From Pseudomonas sp. PGPPP3 (GTDB taxonomy: Bacteria; Pseudomonadota; Gammaproteobacteria; Pseudomonadales; Pseudomonadaceae), in NCBI GenBank assembly GCA_002256055.1, contig NKIE01000028.1, forward strand, positions 1 through 13,775: DNA of 13,775 nt, read 5' to 3'. The notes beneath the pieces were generated by a model. It made no database searches and was not told where the DNA came from. It saw nothing but the letters and a program-made list of their open reading frames with translations. Within the stretch, counting starts at the first letter, position 1. Each line of letters opens with the position of its first letter. Below are positions 1 to 8,559 of the stretch, in pieces. A program made the position numbers and the translations under genes.

Positions 1-946
1 CATCCAGCGTGTTCTGGGTGTAGGGCATGGTGGGGTTGGTGGAGCTGGGCAAAAAGTTCGCTTGACCCACGACCTTCAAGATGTCCGGGGCATGACCGCC
101 GCCCGCACCTTCGGTGTGGAAGGCGCACAGGCCGCGACCCTTGGTGGCTTCAATCGTGTTCTCCACAAAGCCGGATTCATTGAGCGTGTCGGAGTGAATG
201 GCGACCTGCGTATCGGTGTCGTCGGCCACGTCCAGGCAATTGCTGATGGCGGCGGGCGTGGTGCCCCAGTCTTCGTGCAGCTTGAGGCCGATCACACCCG
301 CGTTGATCTGCTCGTGCAGCGCCGCAGGCAGCGAGGCATTGCCCTTGCCCAAAAAGCCCAGGTTCATGGGGAAAGCGTCGGCCGCTTGCAGCATGCGCTC
401 GATGTTCCAGGGGCCTGGGGTGCAGGTGGTGGCAAAAGTGCCGGTGGCCGGCCCCGTGCCGCCACCTAGCATGGTGGTCACGCCACTGGAGAGCGCTTCT
501 TCAATCTGCTGCGGGCAGATGAAGTGGATGTGGCTGTCGATGCCACCCGCCGTGACGATGTTGCCCTCGCAGCTGATGATTTCAGTACCCGGCCCGATGA
601 TGATGTCCACACCCGGCTGGGTGTCAGGGTTGCCCGCTTTGCCGATGGCCACAATGCGCCCGCCTTTGAGGCCGATGTCAGCCTTGACGATGCCCCAGTG
701 GTCGAGGATGAGGGCGTTGGTCAGCACGCAGTCCACGGCTCCTTCAGCGCGCGTTCTTTGCGACTGTGCCATGCCGTCACGTATGGTTTTGCCACCGCCG
801 AACTTCACCTCTTCGCCATAACTTCCGGCGGCCAGGGTGTAGTCTTTTTCGACCTCAATGATCAGGCCGGTATCGGCCAGGCGCACACGGTCACCGGTGG
901 TGGGGCCGAAGATTTCCGCGTAGGCGCGGCGGGCTATGGTGGCCAT
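1..946 (-). CDS. ureC: Urease alpha subunit UreC, N-terminal 315 residues (cut by window edge)
   Basis: UreC is the catalytic subunit of nickel urease, which hydrolyses urea to ammonia and carbamate in the cytoplasm. My translation from the ATG at 946 reads open to the window edge. Visible active-site residues are His139 and His141 (HIHFICPQQ), Lys222, the lysine carbamylated to bridge the nickels (KLHEDWG), His224, His251 (HSDTLNE) and His277 (HTEGAGGGH). Each lies five residues after its Klebsiella counterpart because of an insertion near residues 38-42 (LAAGS region), which I associate with Burkholderiales enzymes and not Pseudomonas ones. The catalytic His320-equivalent loop and the C-terminal half lie beyond the edge. 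A GAGG ribosome-binding site sits just upstream, and the gene begins 9 bp after the LysE-family gene, so it is the distal gene of the ureA operon here. The family and start are secure. Confidence 0.97.
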   Translation of the reverse strand, partial: MATIARRAYAEIFGPTTGDRVRLADTGLIIEVEKDYTLAAGSYGEEVKFGGGKTIRDGMAQSQRTRAEGAVDCVLTNALILDHWGIVKADIGLKGGRIVAIGKAGNPDTQPGVDIIIGPGTEIISCEGNIVTAGGIDSHIHFICPQQIEEALSSGVTTMLGGGTGPATGTFATTCTPGPWNIERMLQAADAFPMNLGFLGKGNASLPAALHEQINAGVIGLKLHEDWGTTPAAISNCLDVADDTDTQVAIHSDTLNESGFVENTIEATKGRGLCAFHTEGAGGGHAPDILKVVGQANFLPSSTNPTMPYTQNTLD

Positions 947-955
947 GCAAGGTCC

Positions 956-1645
956 TCAACTCAAATAGGGGGCCGCACTGCCCAAGCGGGTGCTGGACTT
1001 CAGGGGCGCTGAAACAGAAGCCGGGTCGGCGGTGAACAAATCTCGCAAGGTGCCCAAGGCCAACGTGAGTAGGGCCACCGCACACAGCCGGTAGGTAAAA
1101 CGGGCCCAACGCGTGCCGGCACGGCGAAACAACTGGTCCACGAGCGCCGCGCACACAAAGCACCACACCACCGATGCCGCCATGAATCCGCTGAAGAAGA
1201 CGCCATAGTCGGTGGAAGTCGGTTGGGTCACCCCAATTGCGCCCAGCGCACTGCCCATGGCGGCCCAGTACGCAATGTTTTGAGGGTTGGACAGGGAAAG
1301 CGCCATGCCTTTGCGCAAGGCGTGGGTGGCGCTGCTGCGGATACTGCTGTCGACGGTGTGGGGCACTTTGGCCGCCTGCCAGCTGTCCCAGGACAGGTAG
1401 ACCAGATAGGCCGAGCCTGCCAGACCCAAGGGCCAGCGCAGGCCATCGAGTTGAAGTGCCAGGCCAATGGCGGCCAGGCCCAGAACGGCCCACGAGGCAT
1501 CCCCTACCAGAGAGCCCAACTGCACCGCAAATGCCGCCCGATAGCCGCCTCGCACGCCCTGGCGCAGCGTCTCGGCGAATACTGCGCCAGGCGCTGCGTT
1601 AAACACGAGGCCCAAGCCAAAGGCAGCGACGAATAGGGTCAGCAT
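956..1645 (-). CDS. LysE/RhtB-family transporter inside the urease operon
   Basis: This is a 229-residue, strongly hydrophobic protein with about six membrane segments. It carries LysE/RhtB family hallmarks: an N-terminal helix followed by a PGAVFAETLRQG-type motif (about residues 19-31), and a central SLSNPQNIAYW motif (about 117-127) equivalent to the family's NPK/N signature. Family members export amino acids such as lysine, homoserine or threonine across the inner membrane; the substrate here cannot be read from sequence. The gene lies 10 bp after ureB and 9 bp before ureC on the same strand, so it should be co-transcribed with the urease subunits. No strong Shine-Dalgarno precedes the ATG at 1645, so translation may be coupled to ureB. 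An amino-acid exporter has no established urease role; export of a nitrogenous product is only a guess. Confidence 0.85.
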   Translation of the reverse strand: MLTLFVAAFGLGLVFNAAPGAVFAETLRQGVRGGYRAAFAVQLGSLVGDASWAVLGLAAIGLALQLDGLRWPLGLAGSAYLVYLSWDSWQAAKVPHTVDSSIRSSATHALRKGMALSLSNPQNIAYWAAMGSALGAIGVTQPTSTDYGVFFSGFMAASVVWCFVCAALVDQLFRRAGTRWARFTYRLCAVALLTLALGTLRDLFTADPASVSAPLKSSTRLGSAAPYLS

Positions 1646-1655
1646 CGGGTCGGGG

Positions 1656-1973
1656 TCAGGATGTAGCGTCCAAGGGACCTTGGGTCAGGCCGCGAAAGCC
1701 AAACACGATGCGGGCACCGCCCAAGTCCACCAACTCGACGGTACGCTGTTGTCCAGGTTCAAAACGTACTGCAGAGCCCGAGGCAATATTCAGGCGCATG
1801 CCTTGCGCCGCTGCGCGGTCAAAGCCAAGCGCGCCATTGGTTTCTGCAAAGTGGTAGTGCGAGCCCACTTGAATGGGACGCTCGGACGTGTTTTGCACCA
1901 CCAGTGTCAGCGTGCGTCGACCCCTATTGAGGGTGTGTTCGCCTGCGTCAGTCAAACTGCAATAGCAAGGCAC
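1656..1973 (-). CDS. ureB: Urease beta subunit UreB with unusual GTG start
   Basis: This 105-residue urease beta subunit packs against UreC in the (UreABC)3 complex. The core is typical: [20 protein letters not shown], then the ALGFDR, RLNIASG and [13 protein letters not shown] blocks. The start is odd. Most UreB proteins begin MIPGE-, but here the reading frame begins at a GTG (complement of 1971-1973) coding for PCYCS before the conserved LTDAGEH. An in-frame TAG lies six bases upstream, so no earlier start exists in this frame. The first 26 bp overlap the 3' end of the preceding hupE gene in another frame, and no proper ribosome-binding site is visible, so translation probably depends on coupling with hupE. 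Overall length matches the family. Identity is secure; the N-terminus is less so. Confidence 0.93.
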   Translation of the reverse strand: MPCYCSLTDAGEHTLNRGRRTLTLVVQNTSERPIQVGSHYHFAETNGALGFDRAAAQGMRLNIASGSAVRFEPGQQRTVELVDLGGARIVFGFRGLTQGPLDATS

Positions 1974-2550
1974 TGCCTAGCGCCGCTACCGCGCCGCCTG
2001 CGATACGGGGAAGCCAGACGCTGGCACTGCGCAGTTTCCAGCCTACCGCCAGCCCCACGGCATGCAACAGGGCTGTGGCGGTAAACATGCCTGCCAATAC
2101 CTGAAATGCATGGGTGCTTTGCGCCAGTTCCAGGCCATGGGCTTGGCCATGAAACAGGGCGAAGCCGCCCAGCAGAAAGGCAGAGACCTGGGTGGGCAAC
2201 TGTGCGCGCGTGACTACCAGTAAACCGACCGCCAGTAACGAGGTGGCCACCATTGGCTCCATGGCGGGGAGTGTGATGCCTTGCAGGCCCAAGAGCGCGC
2301 CCAGCAGCAAAAAGTTGGCGAACGCCAAGGGCCCCCAAAGCAATTCTGGCCCTGCGCGGCGTGCGGTGAGGGCCGACCACAGACCCACGGCCAGCATGGC
2401 GGCGAGGTGGTCAACTCCCAAAAAGGGGTGCACCAGGCCCGCTAAAAAGCTAGAGTGCACATGGTTTTCAACCCCCGAATGTGCCATTGAGGCCGTGGAT
2501 AGTGCGGGAGCAGCTATCAAAACTAGAGCGTTGCGAAGTGCAGGGTGCAT
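1948..2550 (-). CDS. ureJ: HupE/UreJ-family nickel permease (urease-operon copy)
   Basis: HupE/UreJ proteins are small inner-membrane proteins thought to import nickel for hydrogenase or urease. From the ATG at 2550 the product is 200 residues. It starts with a cleavable-looking signal peptide (cut after about Ala23, STASMA|H), which would leave a histidine at the mature N-terminus as usual in the family. The signature [18 protein letters not shown] follows at about residues 41-58, then several hydrophobic helices and the conserved [10 protein letters not shown] segment. I chose 2550 because a GGAG ribosome-binding site stands six bases before it and the signal peptide then has normal length. 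An alternative ATG at 2595 overlaps the ureA stop codon as ATGA and would add 15 residues. The gene lies between ureA and ureB and is one of two hupE-type genes in the window. Confidence 0.9.
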   Translation of the reverse strand: MHPALRNALVLIAAPALSTASMAHSGVENHVHSSFLAGLVHPFLGVDHLAAMLAVGLWSALTARRAGPELLWGPLAFANFLLLGALLGLQGITLPAMEPMVATSLLAVGLLVVTRAQLPTQVSAFLLGGFALFHGQAHGLELAQSTHAFQVLAGMFTATALLHAVGLAVGWKLRSASVWLPRIAGGAVAALGSALLLQFD

Positions 2551-2591
2551 AGAAGACTCCAACAAAGTGTCACGTAAAGCCGTACGGCTGT

Positions 2592-2894
2592 TCATACGAT
2601 CGGCTGGTGCACGGTCACCAGCTTGGTGCCATCTGGAAAGGTGGCTTCCACCTGAATGTCCGGGATCATTTCGGCGATGCCATCCATCACGTCGTCGCGG
2701 GTCAGTACGGCGCGGCCCTCACTCATGAGCTGGGCAACGGTCTTGCCGTCGCGGGCGCCTTCCATGACGGCGGCGCTGATCAGGGCCACCGACTCAGGGT
2801 AGTTCAACTTCAAGCCGCGGGCTTTGCGCCGCTCTGCCAGCAATGCTGCGGTAAAGATCAGCAACTTGTCTTTTTCACGGGGGGTGAGTTCCAT
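2592..2894 (-). CDS. ureA: Urease gamma subunit UreA
   Basis: This 100-residue urease gamma subunit is the smallest structural subunit of the (UreABC)3 enzyme. Beginning ([14 protein letters not shown]) and end ([18 protein letters not shown]) are the usual UreA termini, and the length is exactly typical. The middle ([41 protein letters not shown], in two conserved blocks) looks like Burkholderiales UreA; Pseudomonas proteins usually have LVAERRLARGVKLNYPEAM at this point. The ATG at 2894 has an AGGA element nine bases upstream; upstream in-frame codons extending the frame to 3056 lack UreA character and overlap the divergent gene. It is the first gene of the left-hand operon. UreD, often encoded directly upstream of ureA, is absent. 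Confidence 0.97.
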   Translation of the reverse strand: MELTPREKDKLLIFTAALLAERRKARGLKLNYPESVALISAAVMEGARDGKTVAQLMSEGRAVLTRDDVMDGIAEMIPDIQVEATFPDGTKLVTVHQPIV

Positions 2895-2950
2895 AGTGTC
2901 AATTCCTAAGCAAGGCCCGTGCCCTGTCCGCCGAGTCGGCTTTGCGCCAA

Positions 2951-2966
2951 TGGCATGAAAGCTGCA
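2951..2966 (+). promoter_or_regulatory. Candidate sigma-54 promoter for the permease-kinase gene
   Basis: The bases TGGCATGAAAGCTGCA fit the RpoN consensus TGGCACGNNNNTTGCA with two mismatches and the required GG-N10-GC spacing (GG at 2952-2953, GC at 2964-2965). The expected transcription start, about 12 bases after the GC, is near 2977. This coincides with the most upstream possible start codon (GTG 2977), implying either a leaderless message or true translation from a later GTG such as 3031. No convincing NtrC-type enhancer site was found nearby. Confidence 0.55.
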
Positions 2967-2976
2967 CCACGAGGGG

Positions 2977-5900
2977 GTGAACTCCCGTCCCCCCGATCTC
3001 TCAACCTCGACGGAGACCCCCCAGGTCCAAGTGCCACCCGTGCAGCGGGTGGTCAAAATTCGCCGTGACTACAACAATTGGGTGGCTTCCGAGACCATGG
3101 AAGACTACGCCCTGCGCTTCACGCCCAAGTCGTTTCGCAAGTGGTCGGAGCTGCGCATCGCCAACACCGCATTGGGCGCTGTGTCATTCCTGGCCTTGGA
3201 GGCCATCGGTGGCGCCCTGGCACTGAGCTATGGCTTCACCAATACCCTGTGGGCGATTCTGGCGGTGAGCCTGATCATCTTCCTCACCGGCCTGCCCATC
3301 AGTTACTACGCCGCGCGCTACGGCGTGGACATGGACCTGCTGACCCGCGGCGCCGGCTTTGGCTATATCGGCTCGACCATCACCTCGCTGATCTACGCCA
3401 GTTTCACCTTCCTGTTCTTTGCCCTCGAAGCGGCGATCATGGCCCTGGCCCTGGAGCTGTATTTCGAGATTCCGCTGGCGCTGGCCTATGTGCTTTGTTC
3501 GATCCTGATCATTCCCCTGGTGACCTATGGCATCACCCTGATCAATCGCCTGCAGGTCTGGAGCCAGCCGGTGTGGCTGCTGTTGCTGTTGCTGCCGTAT
3601 GTGTTTGTGATCATCAAGAACCCGCAGGCCCTGAGCGACCTGCCCAGCTTTGCCGGCCGGGAAGGCGAAGGTGGCAGCTTCGACCTGCTGTCGTTCGGCG
3701 CTGCCTGTACCGTGGCCCTGGCACTGGTGACGCAGATTGGCGAACAGGTCGACTACCTGCGCTTTCTGCCGGAAAAAACCCGCGCCAACCGCAAACGCTG
3801 GTGGGCGGCAATGCTGATGGCCGGCCCCGGCTGGATCATCCCTGGCGCGCTGAAAATGCTCGGCGGCGCCTTCCTGGCGTTTCTCGCCCTGCAGCACGAA
3901 ATCCCCATGGAGCGCGCCGCCGAGCCCACGCAGATGTACCTGGTGGCCTACAGCTATGTGTTCTCCTCGCCGGAATGGGCGCTGGGGGCGATGGTGCTGT
4001 TCGTCATCGTCTCGCAGGTCAAAATCAACCTGACCAACGCTTACGCCGGCTCCCTGGCCTGGTCGAACTTCTTTGCCCGCGTCACCCACAGCCATCCGGG
4101 CCGGGTGGTGTGGCTGGTGTTCAACGTCGCCATCGCCCTGATGCTGATGGAGCTGGGCGTATTCGATGTGATCGAACAGGTCCTCGGCCTGTACGCCAAC
4201 ATCGCCATCGCCTGGATCGGCGCATTGGTGGCCGACCTGGTGATCAACAAACCCCTGGGCCTGTCGCCCTCCTATATCGAGTTCAAGCGCGCGCACCTGT
4301 ACGACATCAACCCGGTGGGTGTTGGCGCCATGCTCAGCGCCTCGCTGCTGTCGGTGCTGGCCCACGGCGGGCTGTTCGGCGAACTGGCCCAGGCCGCCTC
4401 GCCGCTGGTCGCCCTCGGTTCGGCATTGCTGATTGCGCCGCTGTTGGCGGTGCTCACCCGCGGGCGTTTCTATATTGCCCGGCAGAGTCCGAGCGAGCTG
4501 CTCTACCCGCACATGCAGCAGAAGAAGATTGCCTGCGTGCTGTGCAGCAATGGTTTCGAGGTGGAAGACATGGCCTTCTGCCCCGCCTACGGCGCACCGA
4601 TCTGTTCGCTGTGTTGTTCGCTGGATGCGCGCTGCAACGACCTGTGTAAACCACGGGCGCGGCTGGCCGAGCAGTTCGACGACCTGGTTCGCTGGCTGCT
4701 ACCCAACGCCAGCATCCCGCGCCTGCACACCCGCCTGGCCCATTACCTGGGGGTGCTGACGGTCATCGTCAGCCTGTTGTTCTGCGCCTTCGCGTTGATC
4801 TACAGCCAGGTCGCCCAGGGCCTCGGCGAGAATGCCGGGGATGCAGTGCAAACCTTGTACCTGGCGTTTCTCAAAGCCTTTTTGACCCTCTCGATGTTTG
4901 CCGCCGTGCTCGCCTGGTGGATTGTCCTGACCCGCGAAAGCCGGCGCGTGGCGCAGGAGGAATCGAGCCGCCAGACCCATCTGCTGATGCAGGAAATCGA
5001 AGCGCACCAACGCACCGACGAGGAGCTGCAAAAAGCCAAGGAAGCCTCCGAAGCCGCCAACGCGGCCAAGAGTCGCTACGTCACTGGCCTGTCTCACGAG
5101 CTGCGCACGCCGCTCAACAGCATGCTCGGTTACACCCAGATTCTGCAGCGCGATGCCGCCACCCCACCGCAACAGCAGGACGCCCTGGCGACCATTCTGC
5201 GCAGCGGCTCACACCTGCTGTCGCTGATCGACGGCCTGCTCGACGTGGCCAAGATCGAGGTCGGCAAGCTCAATCTGGAGCCCAGCGAAATCCCCTTCCC
5301 GGAGTTCCTCCAGCAGTTGCAGCGGATGTTCAGCCCGCAGGCCGAAGAGAAGGGCCTGCGCTTTCACTTCGAGTTGCAAGGGCGAATGCCCGCAGTGGTG
5401 CGCGGCGACGAGAAACGCATCCGCCAGATCCTGATCAACCTGCTCGGCAATGCCGTGCGCTACACCGAGCAGGGCAGCGTCGGCCTGCGCGTCAGCTATG
5501 CCCGCGAGACGGCCACGTTCGAGATCAGCGACAGCGGCATCGGCATCCCCGAGGCGCAGCTGGAGCGCATCTTCCAGCCGTTCGAGCGCGGCGACCCGCT
5601 GCGCCAGGACAACGGCGTCGGCCTCGGCCTGACCATCACCAAGCTGCTGATCTCGCTGATGGGCGGCGAGCTTTCGGTGAAGAGCCAGCCCGGCCAGGGC
5701 ACCCAGTTTCAGGTGCGGTTGTTTCTCTCCGAGGTGCGGGTGCCGCAGGCGGTGGTGCATGTGGAGCACAACATCATCGGCTACCAGGGCCGCCGCCAGC
5801 TGATTCTGGTGGTCGACGACCATCAGCAGCACCGCCAAGTACTCGCCGGCATGCTCGAACCCCTGGGCTTTCAGGTGCTGCAAGCCGGCAATGGCCTGGA

Positions 5901-6426
5901 GGCCGTGCGCCTGGTGGCCGAACACCAGCCCGACCTGATCCTTATGGACCTGGCCATGCCGCAGATGGACGGCTGGCAAACCAGCCAGCTGATCCGCCGC
6001 AATGCGCTGTCGCAGGCGCCGATCATCGTCGTTTCAGCCAACGCCTTTGCCGACGACCGCGAGCGCAGCGTCGAAGCCGAGTGCAACGACTACCTGGCTA
6101 AGCCGGTGTATATCCCGGCACTGCTGGACAAGGTCAAAACCCACCTACAGCTGCAATGGCTCAAACGCGCCGAACCGCTGCCAGGCCCGCTAGCACCGCT
6201 AATTGCGCCGTCGGTGGCTGCCCTCAACGCCCTCTACGAGTTGGGCGAACTGGGTTACGTCAAAGGCATTCTGGAAAAACTCGACTGGCTGGAGCAGCAC
6301 GAACCGCAGAGCGCCAGCTACGTGCAGAGCCTGCGTGGCCAGGTCAAACGCTTCCAACTGAACGATTTCAACCGCCGCCTGAAGGACGCCCTGCACCACG
6401 CCGAGCGCCCCATCAGCACGGAATAA
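2977..6426 (+). CDS. NCS1-type permease fused to hybrid histidine kinase/receiver (transporter-sensor)
   Basis: This 1149-residue inner-membrane protein combines transport and signalling domains. Residues about 28-510 form an NCS1 (nucleobase:cation symporter-1) permease with about 12 membrane helices, opening [20 protein letters not shown]; relatives carry cytosine, uracil, allantoin or hydantoins. Next come an eight-cysteine cluster (Cys520-Cys557), two more hydrophobic helices (about 590-655) and a coiled-coil linker. The kinase has phospho-accepting His707 (SHELRTPLN), N box Asn821/Asn825, G1 DSGIGIP (852-858) and G2 GVGLGLT (880-886). The receiver has acidic Asp947/Asp948, phosphorylation site Asp991 and Lys1042. 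A roughly 90-residue tail has no domain I recognise. By analogy with CbrA-type permease-kinases, it may sense or transport a nitrogen compound; the ligand is unknown. The start is uncertain: GTG 2977 has poor ribosome-binding spacing, and GTG 3031 is the alternative. A LuxR-type regulator follows 15 bp downstream. Confidence 0.9.
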   Translation: MNSRPPDLSTSTETPQVQVPPVQRVVKIRRDYNNWVASETMEDYALRFTPKSFRKWSELRIANTALGAVSFLALEAIGGALALSYGFTNTLWAILAVSLIIFLTGLPISYYAARYGVDMDLLTRGAGFGYIGSTITSLIYASFTFLFFALEAAIMALALELYFEIPLALAYVLCSILIIPLVTYGITLINRLQVWSQPVWLLLLLLPYVFVIIKNPQALSDLPSFAGREGEGGSFDLLSFGAACTVALALVTQIGEQVDYLRFLPEKTRANRKRWWAAMLMAGPGWIIPGALKMLGGAFLAFLALQHEIPMERAAEPTQMYLVAYSYVFSSPEWALGAMVLFVIVSQVKINLTNAYAGSLAWSNFFARVTHSHPGRVVWLVFNVAIALMLMELGVFDVIEQVLGLYANIAIAWIGALVADLVINKPLGLSPSYIEFKRAHLYDINPVGVGAMLSASLLSVLAHGGLFGELAQAASPLVALGSALLIAPLLAVLTRGRFYIARQSPSELLYPHMQQKKIACVLCSNGFEVEDMAFCPAYGAPICSLCCSLDARCNDLCKPRARLAEQFDDLVRWLLPNASIPRLHTRLAHYLGVLTVIVSLLFCAFALIYSQVAQGLGENAGDAVQTLYLAFLKAFLTLSMFAAVLAWWIVLTRESRRVAQEESSRQTHLLMQEIEAHQRTDEELQKAKEASEAANAAKSRYVTGLSHELRTPLNSMLGYTQILQRDAATPPQQQDALATILRSGSHLLSLIDGLLDVAKIEVGKLNLEPSEIPFPEFLQQLQRMFSPQAEEKGLRFHFELQGRMPAVVRGDEKRIRQILINLLGNAVRYTEQGSVGLRVSYARETATFEISDSGIGIPEAQLERIFQPFERGDPLRQDNGVGLGLTITKLLISLMGGELSVKSQPGQGTQFQVRLFLSEVRVPQAVVHVEHNIIGYQGRRQLILVVDDHQQHRQVLAGMLEPLGFQVLQAGNGLEAVRLVAEHQPDLILMDLAMPQMDGWQTSQLIRRNALSQAPIIVVSANAFADDRERSVEAECNDYLAKPVYIPALLDKVKTHLQLQWLKRAEPLPGPLAPLIAPSVAALNALYELGELGYVKGILEKLDWLEQHEPQSASYVQSLRGQVKRFQLNDFNRRLKDALHHAERPISTE

Positions 6427-6441
6427 CCCAAGGACACCGCC

Positions 6442-7116
<675 letters not shown>

Positions 7117-7194
7117 GACTCTCCGATTATGCGAAAGACGACTAGCCCGTTAGCTGTTGCGTACCCGCCACTACCGGTTTCGCCTTTACGGCGA

Positions 7195-7242
7195 GTCACT
7201 TTCTCTTTGCTTGCGCGAAAGAGAAAGTAACCAAAGAGAAAG
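7195..7242. repeat. Long hairpin with a duplicated 3' arm
   Basis: ACTTTCTCTTT (7198-7208) and AAAGAGAAAGT (7218-7228) form a perfect 11-bp stem with a nine-base loop. Two further pairs beyond one mismatch extend it to 7195 and 7231. A second copy of the right arm, AAAGAGAAAG, lies at 7233-7242, so the left arm could pair with either. It may act as a transcription barrier for the upstream operon but lacks the GC-rich stem and U-tract of a classic terminator. Confidence 0.8.
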
Positions 7243-7257
7243 CGCACCCGGCATCCG

Positions 7258-7274
7258 GGTTTCGCTGCGCGAAA
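7258..7274. repeat. Small inverted repeat GTTTCGC-TGC-GCGAAAC
   Basis: Seven-base perfect arms around a three-base loop, in the same repeat block. Its function is unknown. Confidence 0.6.
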
Positions 7275-7312
7275 CTCCCCTCGCTCCGGCACTGCTCCGA
7301 GGGTCGTCACGG

Positions 7313-7330
7313 TGGGCCATCCCTGGCCCA
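7313..7330. repeat. Inverted repeat TGGGCCA-TCCC-TGGCCCA
   Basis: Seven-base perfect arms around a four-base loop, part of the repeat block between the convergent genes. Confidence 0.65.
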
Positions 7331-7339
7331 TCGTTCCTC

Positions 7340-7359
7340 GTTTGGCATCCATGCCAAAC
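7340..7359. repeat. Inverted repeat GTTTGGCAT-CC-ATGCCAAAC
   Basis: Nine-base perfect arms separated by two bases make a near-continuous 20-bp palindrome, ten bases after the preceding hairpin. It is probably part of the same composite repeat. Confidence 0.7.
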
Positions 7360-7424
7360 GCCTCTCTCCACAGCACCTCCACTCGGCCTCCTGACGGGAC
7401 CGGGGACCGAGGTGCCTGACAAAT

Positions 7425-7452
7425 TTGTGAGAGCGGTCTTGACCGCGAAGCC
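7425..7452. repeat. Pseudomonas-type REP element
   Basis: The stretch around GCGGTC-TT-GACCGC (7433-7446), flanked by TGTGAGA on the left and GAAG on the right, has the layout of the Pseudomonas REP palindrome (a TGTGGGAGCGGGCTTGCCCGCGAA-like motif). A palindromic ACAAATTTGT (7419-7428) adjoins it. REPs are mobilised by RAYT transposases and usually sit at gene 3' ends, as here, 26 bases downstream of the desB stop codon in the convergent gap. The hairpin may double as a terminator for either side. Confidence 0.7.
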
Positions 7453-7477
7453 CTAAATCATCACAGCCAGCGCCCAA

Positions 7478-8548
7478 TCAAACAGCATTCGGCAGGCGAT
7501 AGACCCAGATGCGCTTGAGCACCGAACCGAACTGCGCGGCAAAGCTGCCGCTGTTGTAGGTCTGGCCGTAGCGCTGGGCGATCTCGCGAACCTGTACGGC
7601 CAGCTCGGCATAGCGACGGGCCGGCAGGTCGGGAAACAGATGGTGCTCAATCTGGTGACTGAGGTTGCCGGTGAGGATATGAAACAGCCGGCCACCTTCC
7701 AGGTTGCTGGAGCCGCGCATCTGCCGCAGGTACCAGTGGCCACGGCTTTCGCCCTCCAGCACGCTGGCCGGGAACACCGCCGCCTGTTCGGTGAAGTGGC
7801 CGCAGAAGATGATCGCAAAGGTCCACAGGTTACGGATCAGATTGGCCATCACGTTACCGGCCAGCACCGCCAGGGCATTGGCCCCCAGCAGCAGCGCCAG
7901 CAACGGGAAGAACAGGTAATCCTTGGCCCACTGGCGGGCGATCTTGCCGTTGAACTGCTTGAGCAACGGCCGCAGTTCTTCACGGCTCATGCGCCCCTTG
8001 AAGTACTGATCAAGACGCAGGTGTTGCACCGCCACCGAGTACTGAAACAGCAGCGCCTGGATCGTCACCCACAGCGGCTGCCAGCGGTAATACGGCTTCC
8101 AGCGCTGCTCCGGGAACAGGCGCACCACGCCGTAGCCGATGTCATCGTCCATGCCCAGCACATTGGTGTAGGTGTGGTGGATATGGTTGTGGGTGTGCCG
8201 CCAGAAATCGCCGGGGCCGGCGATGTCCCACTCGAAGGTGCCCCCGCTCAGCTCGGGATCGTTCATCCAGTCGTACTGACCGTGCATGACGTTGTGGCCG
8301 AGCTCCATGTTGTCGAGGATCTTGGCCAGCCCAAGCAGCAGGCTGCCGAGCAGCCAGGTCGGCGGAAACCAGCCGGCCAGCAACAACAGTCGACCGGCTA
8401 AGGCACTTAGCCGAGTAGCACGGCGAATACGGCGAATATAGCGCGCATCGGCCGCGCCGAGATCGGCCAGGGTGCGGTTGCGCAGGGCATCCAGCTCGGC
8501 GCCGAAGGCATCCTGCTCAGCCGGGGATAATTGACGGTCTTCGCGCAT
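7478..8548 (-). CDS. desB: Acyl (delta-9 type) fatty acid desaturase DesB
   Basis: This 356-residue membrane di-iron desaturase introduces a cis double bond into saturated acyl chains, contributing to aerobic unsaturated fatty acid supply; P. aeruginosa DesB is reported to act on acyl-CoA. Three histidine clusters are present: HNVMH (His85/His89), HTHNHIHH (118-125) and HQIEHH (His298, His302, His303), plus His251 after a membrane helix (CGHFTEQ). Hydrophobic helices lie at about 48-75 and 210-250. I start it at 8548, where a GGAG ribosome-binding site is correctly spaced; the longer open frame reading into the preceding gene is spurious. It begins 11 bp after desC, which should supply electrons, and both should be controlled by DesT. 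The gene order matches the P. aeruginosa desCB-desT locus. Confidence 0.93.
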   Translation of the reverse strand: MREDRQLSPAEQDAFGAELDALRNRTLADLGAADARYIRRIRRATRLSALAGRLLLLAGWFPPTWLLGSLLLGLAKILDNMELGHNVMHGQYDWMNDPELSGGTFEWDIAGPGDFWRHTHNHIHHTYTNVLGMDDDIGYGVVRLFPEQRWKPYYRWQPLWVTIQALLFQYSVAVQHLRLDQYFKGRMSREELRPLLKQFNGKIARQWAKDYLFFPLLALLLGANALAVLAGNVMANLIRNLWTFAIIFCGHFTEQAAVFPASVLEGESRGHWYLRQMRGSSNLEGGRLFHILTGNLSHQIEHHLFPDLPARRYAELAVQVREIAQRYGQTYNSGSFAAQFGSVLKRIWVYRLPNAV

Positions 8549-8559
8549 GGCGGACTCCT

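Larger units (their letters stand above)
7117..7477. other. Noncoding convergent gap filled with inverted repeats
   Basis: These 361 bases separate the convergent response regulator and desB genes. I see no credible gene: frames open here have the composition of repeat DNA and no ribosome-binding site. The stretch holds at least four hairpins and a REP element, listed separately, and probably also ends transcription from both sides. The segment from about 7180 to 7360 resembles an interspersed noncoding repeat I recall from Pseudomonas and other Gammaproteobacteria, where it gives rise to spurious short protein predictions; that is recollection, not a search. Confidence 0.7.

Noticed and set aside
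2930-2940. Palindrome GCCGAGTCGGC in the ureA/permease-kinase gap
   Set aside because: Too short to be distinguished from chance in GC-rich DNA and not placed against any promoter element.
2963-2981. Possible NtrC site TGCACC...GGTGA next to the sigma-54 promoter
   Set aside because: Spacing between half-sites is seven rather than five, and the location downstream of the -12 element is wrong for an enhancer.
3078-4649. Long alternative frames opposite or alongside the permease-kinase (also 3184-4512 minus and 4917-6101 plus)
   Set aside because: They are shadows of a high-GC coding region; low-complexity Arg/Pro/Gln/His composition and no family motifs.
7157-7456. Apparent 99-residue protein on the plus strand, and minus-strand frames at 7113-7422
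   Set aside because: These lie wholly in inverted-repeat and REP DNA, without ribosome-binding sites; they resemble known spurious predictions.
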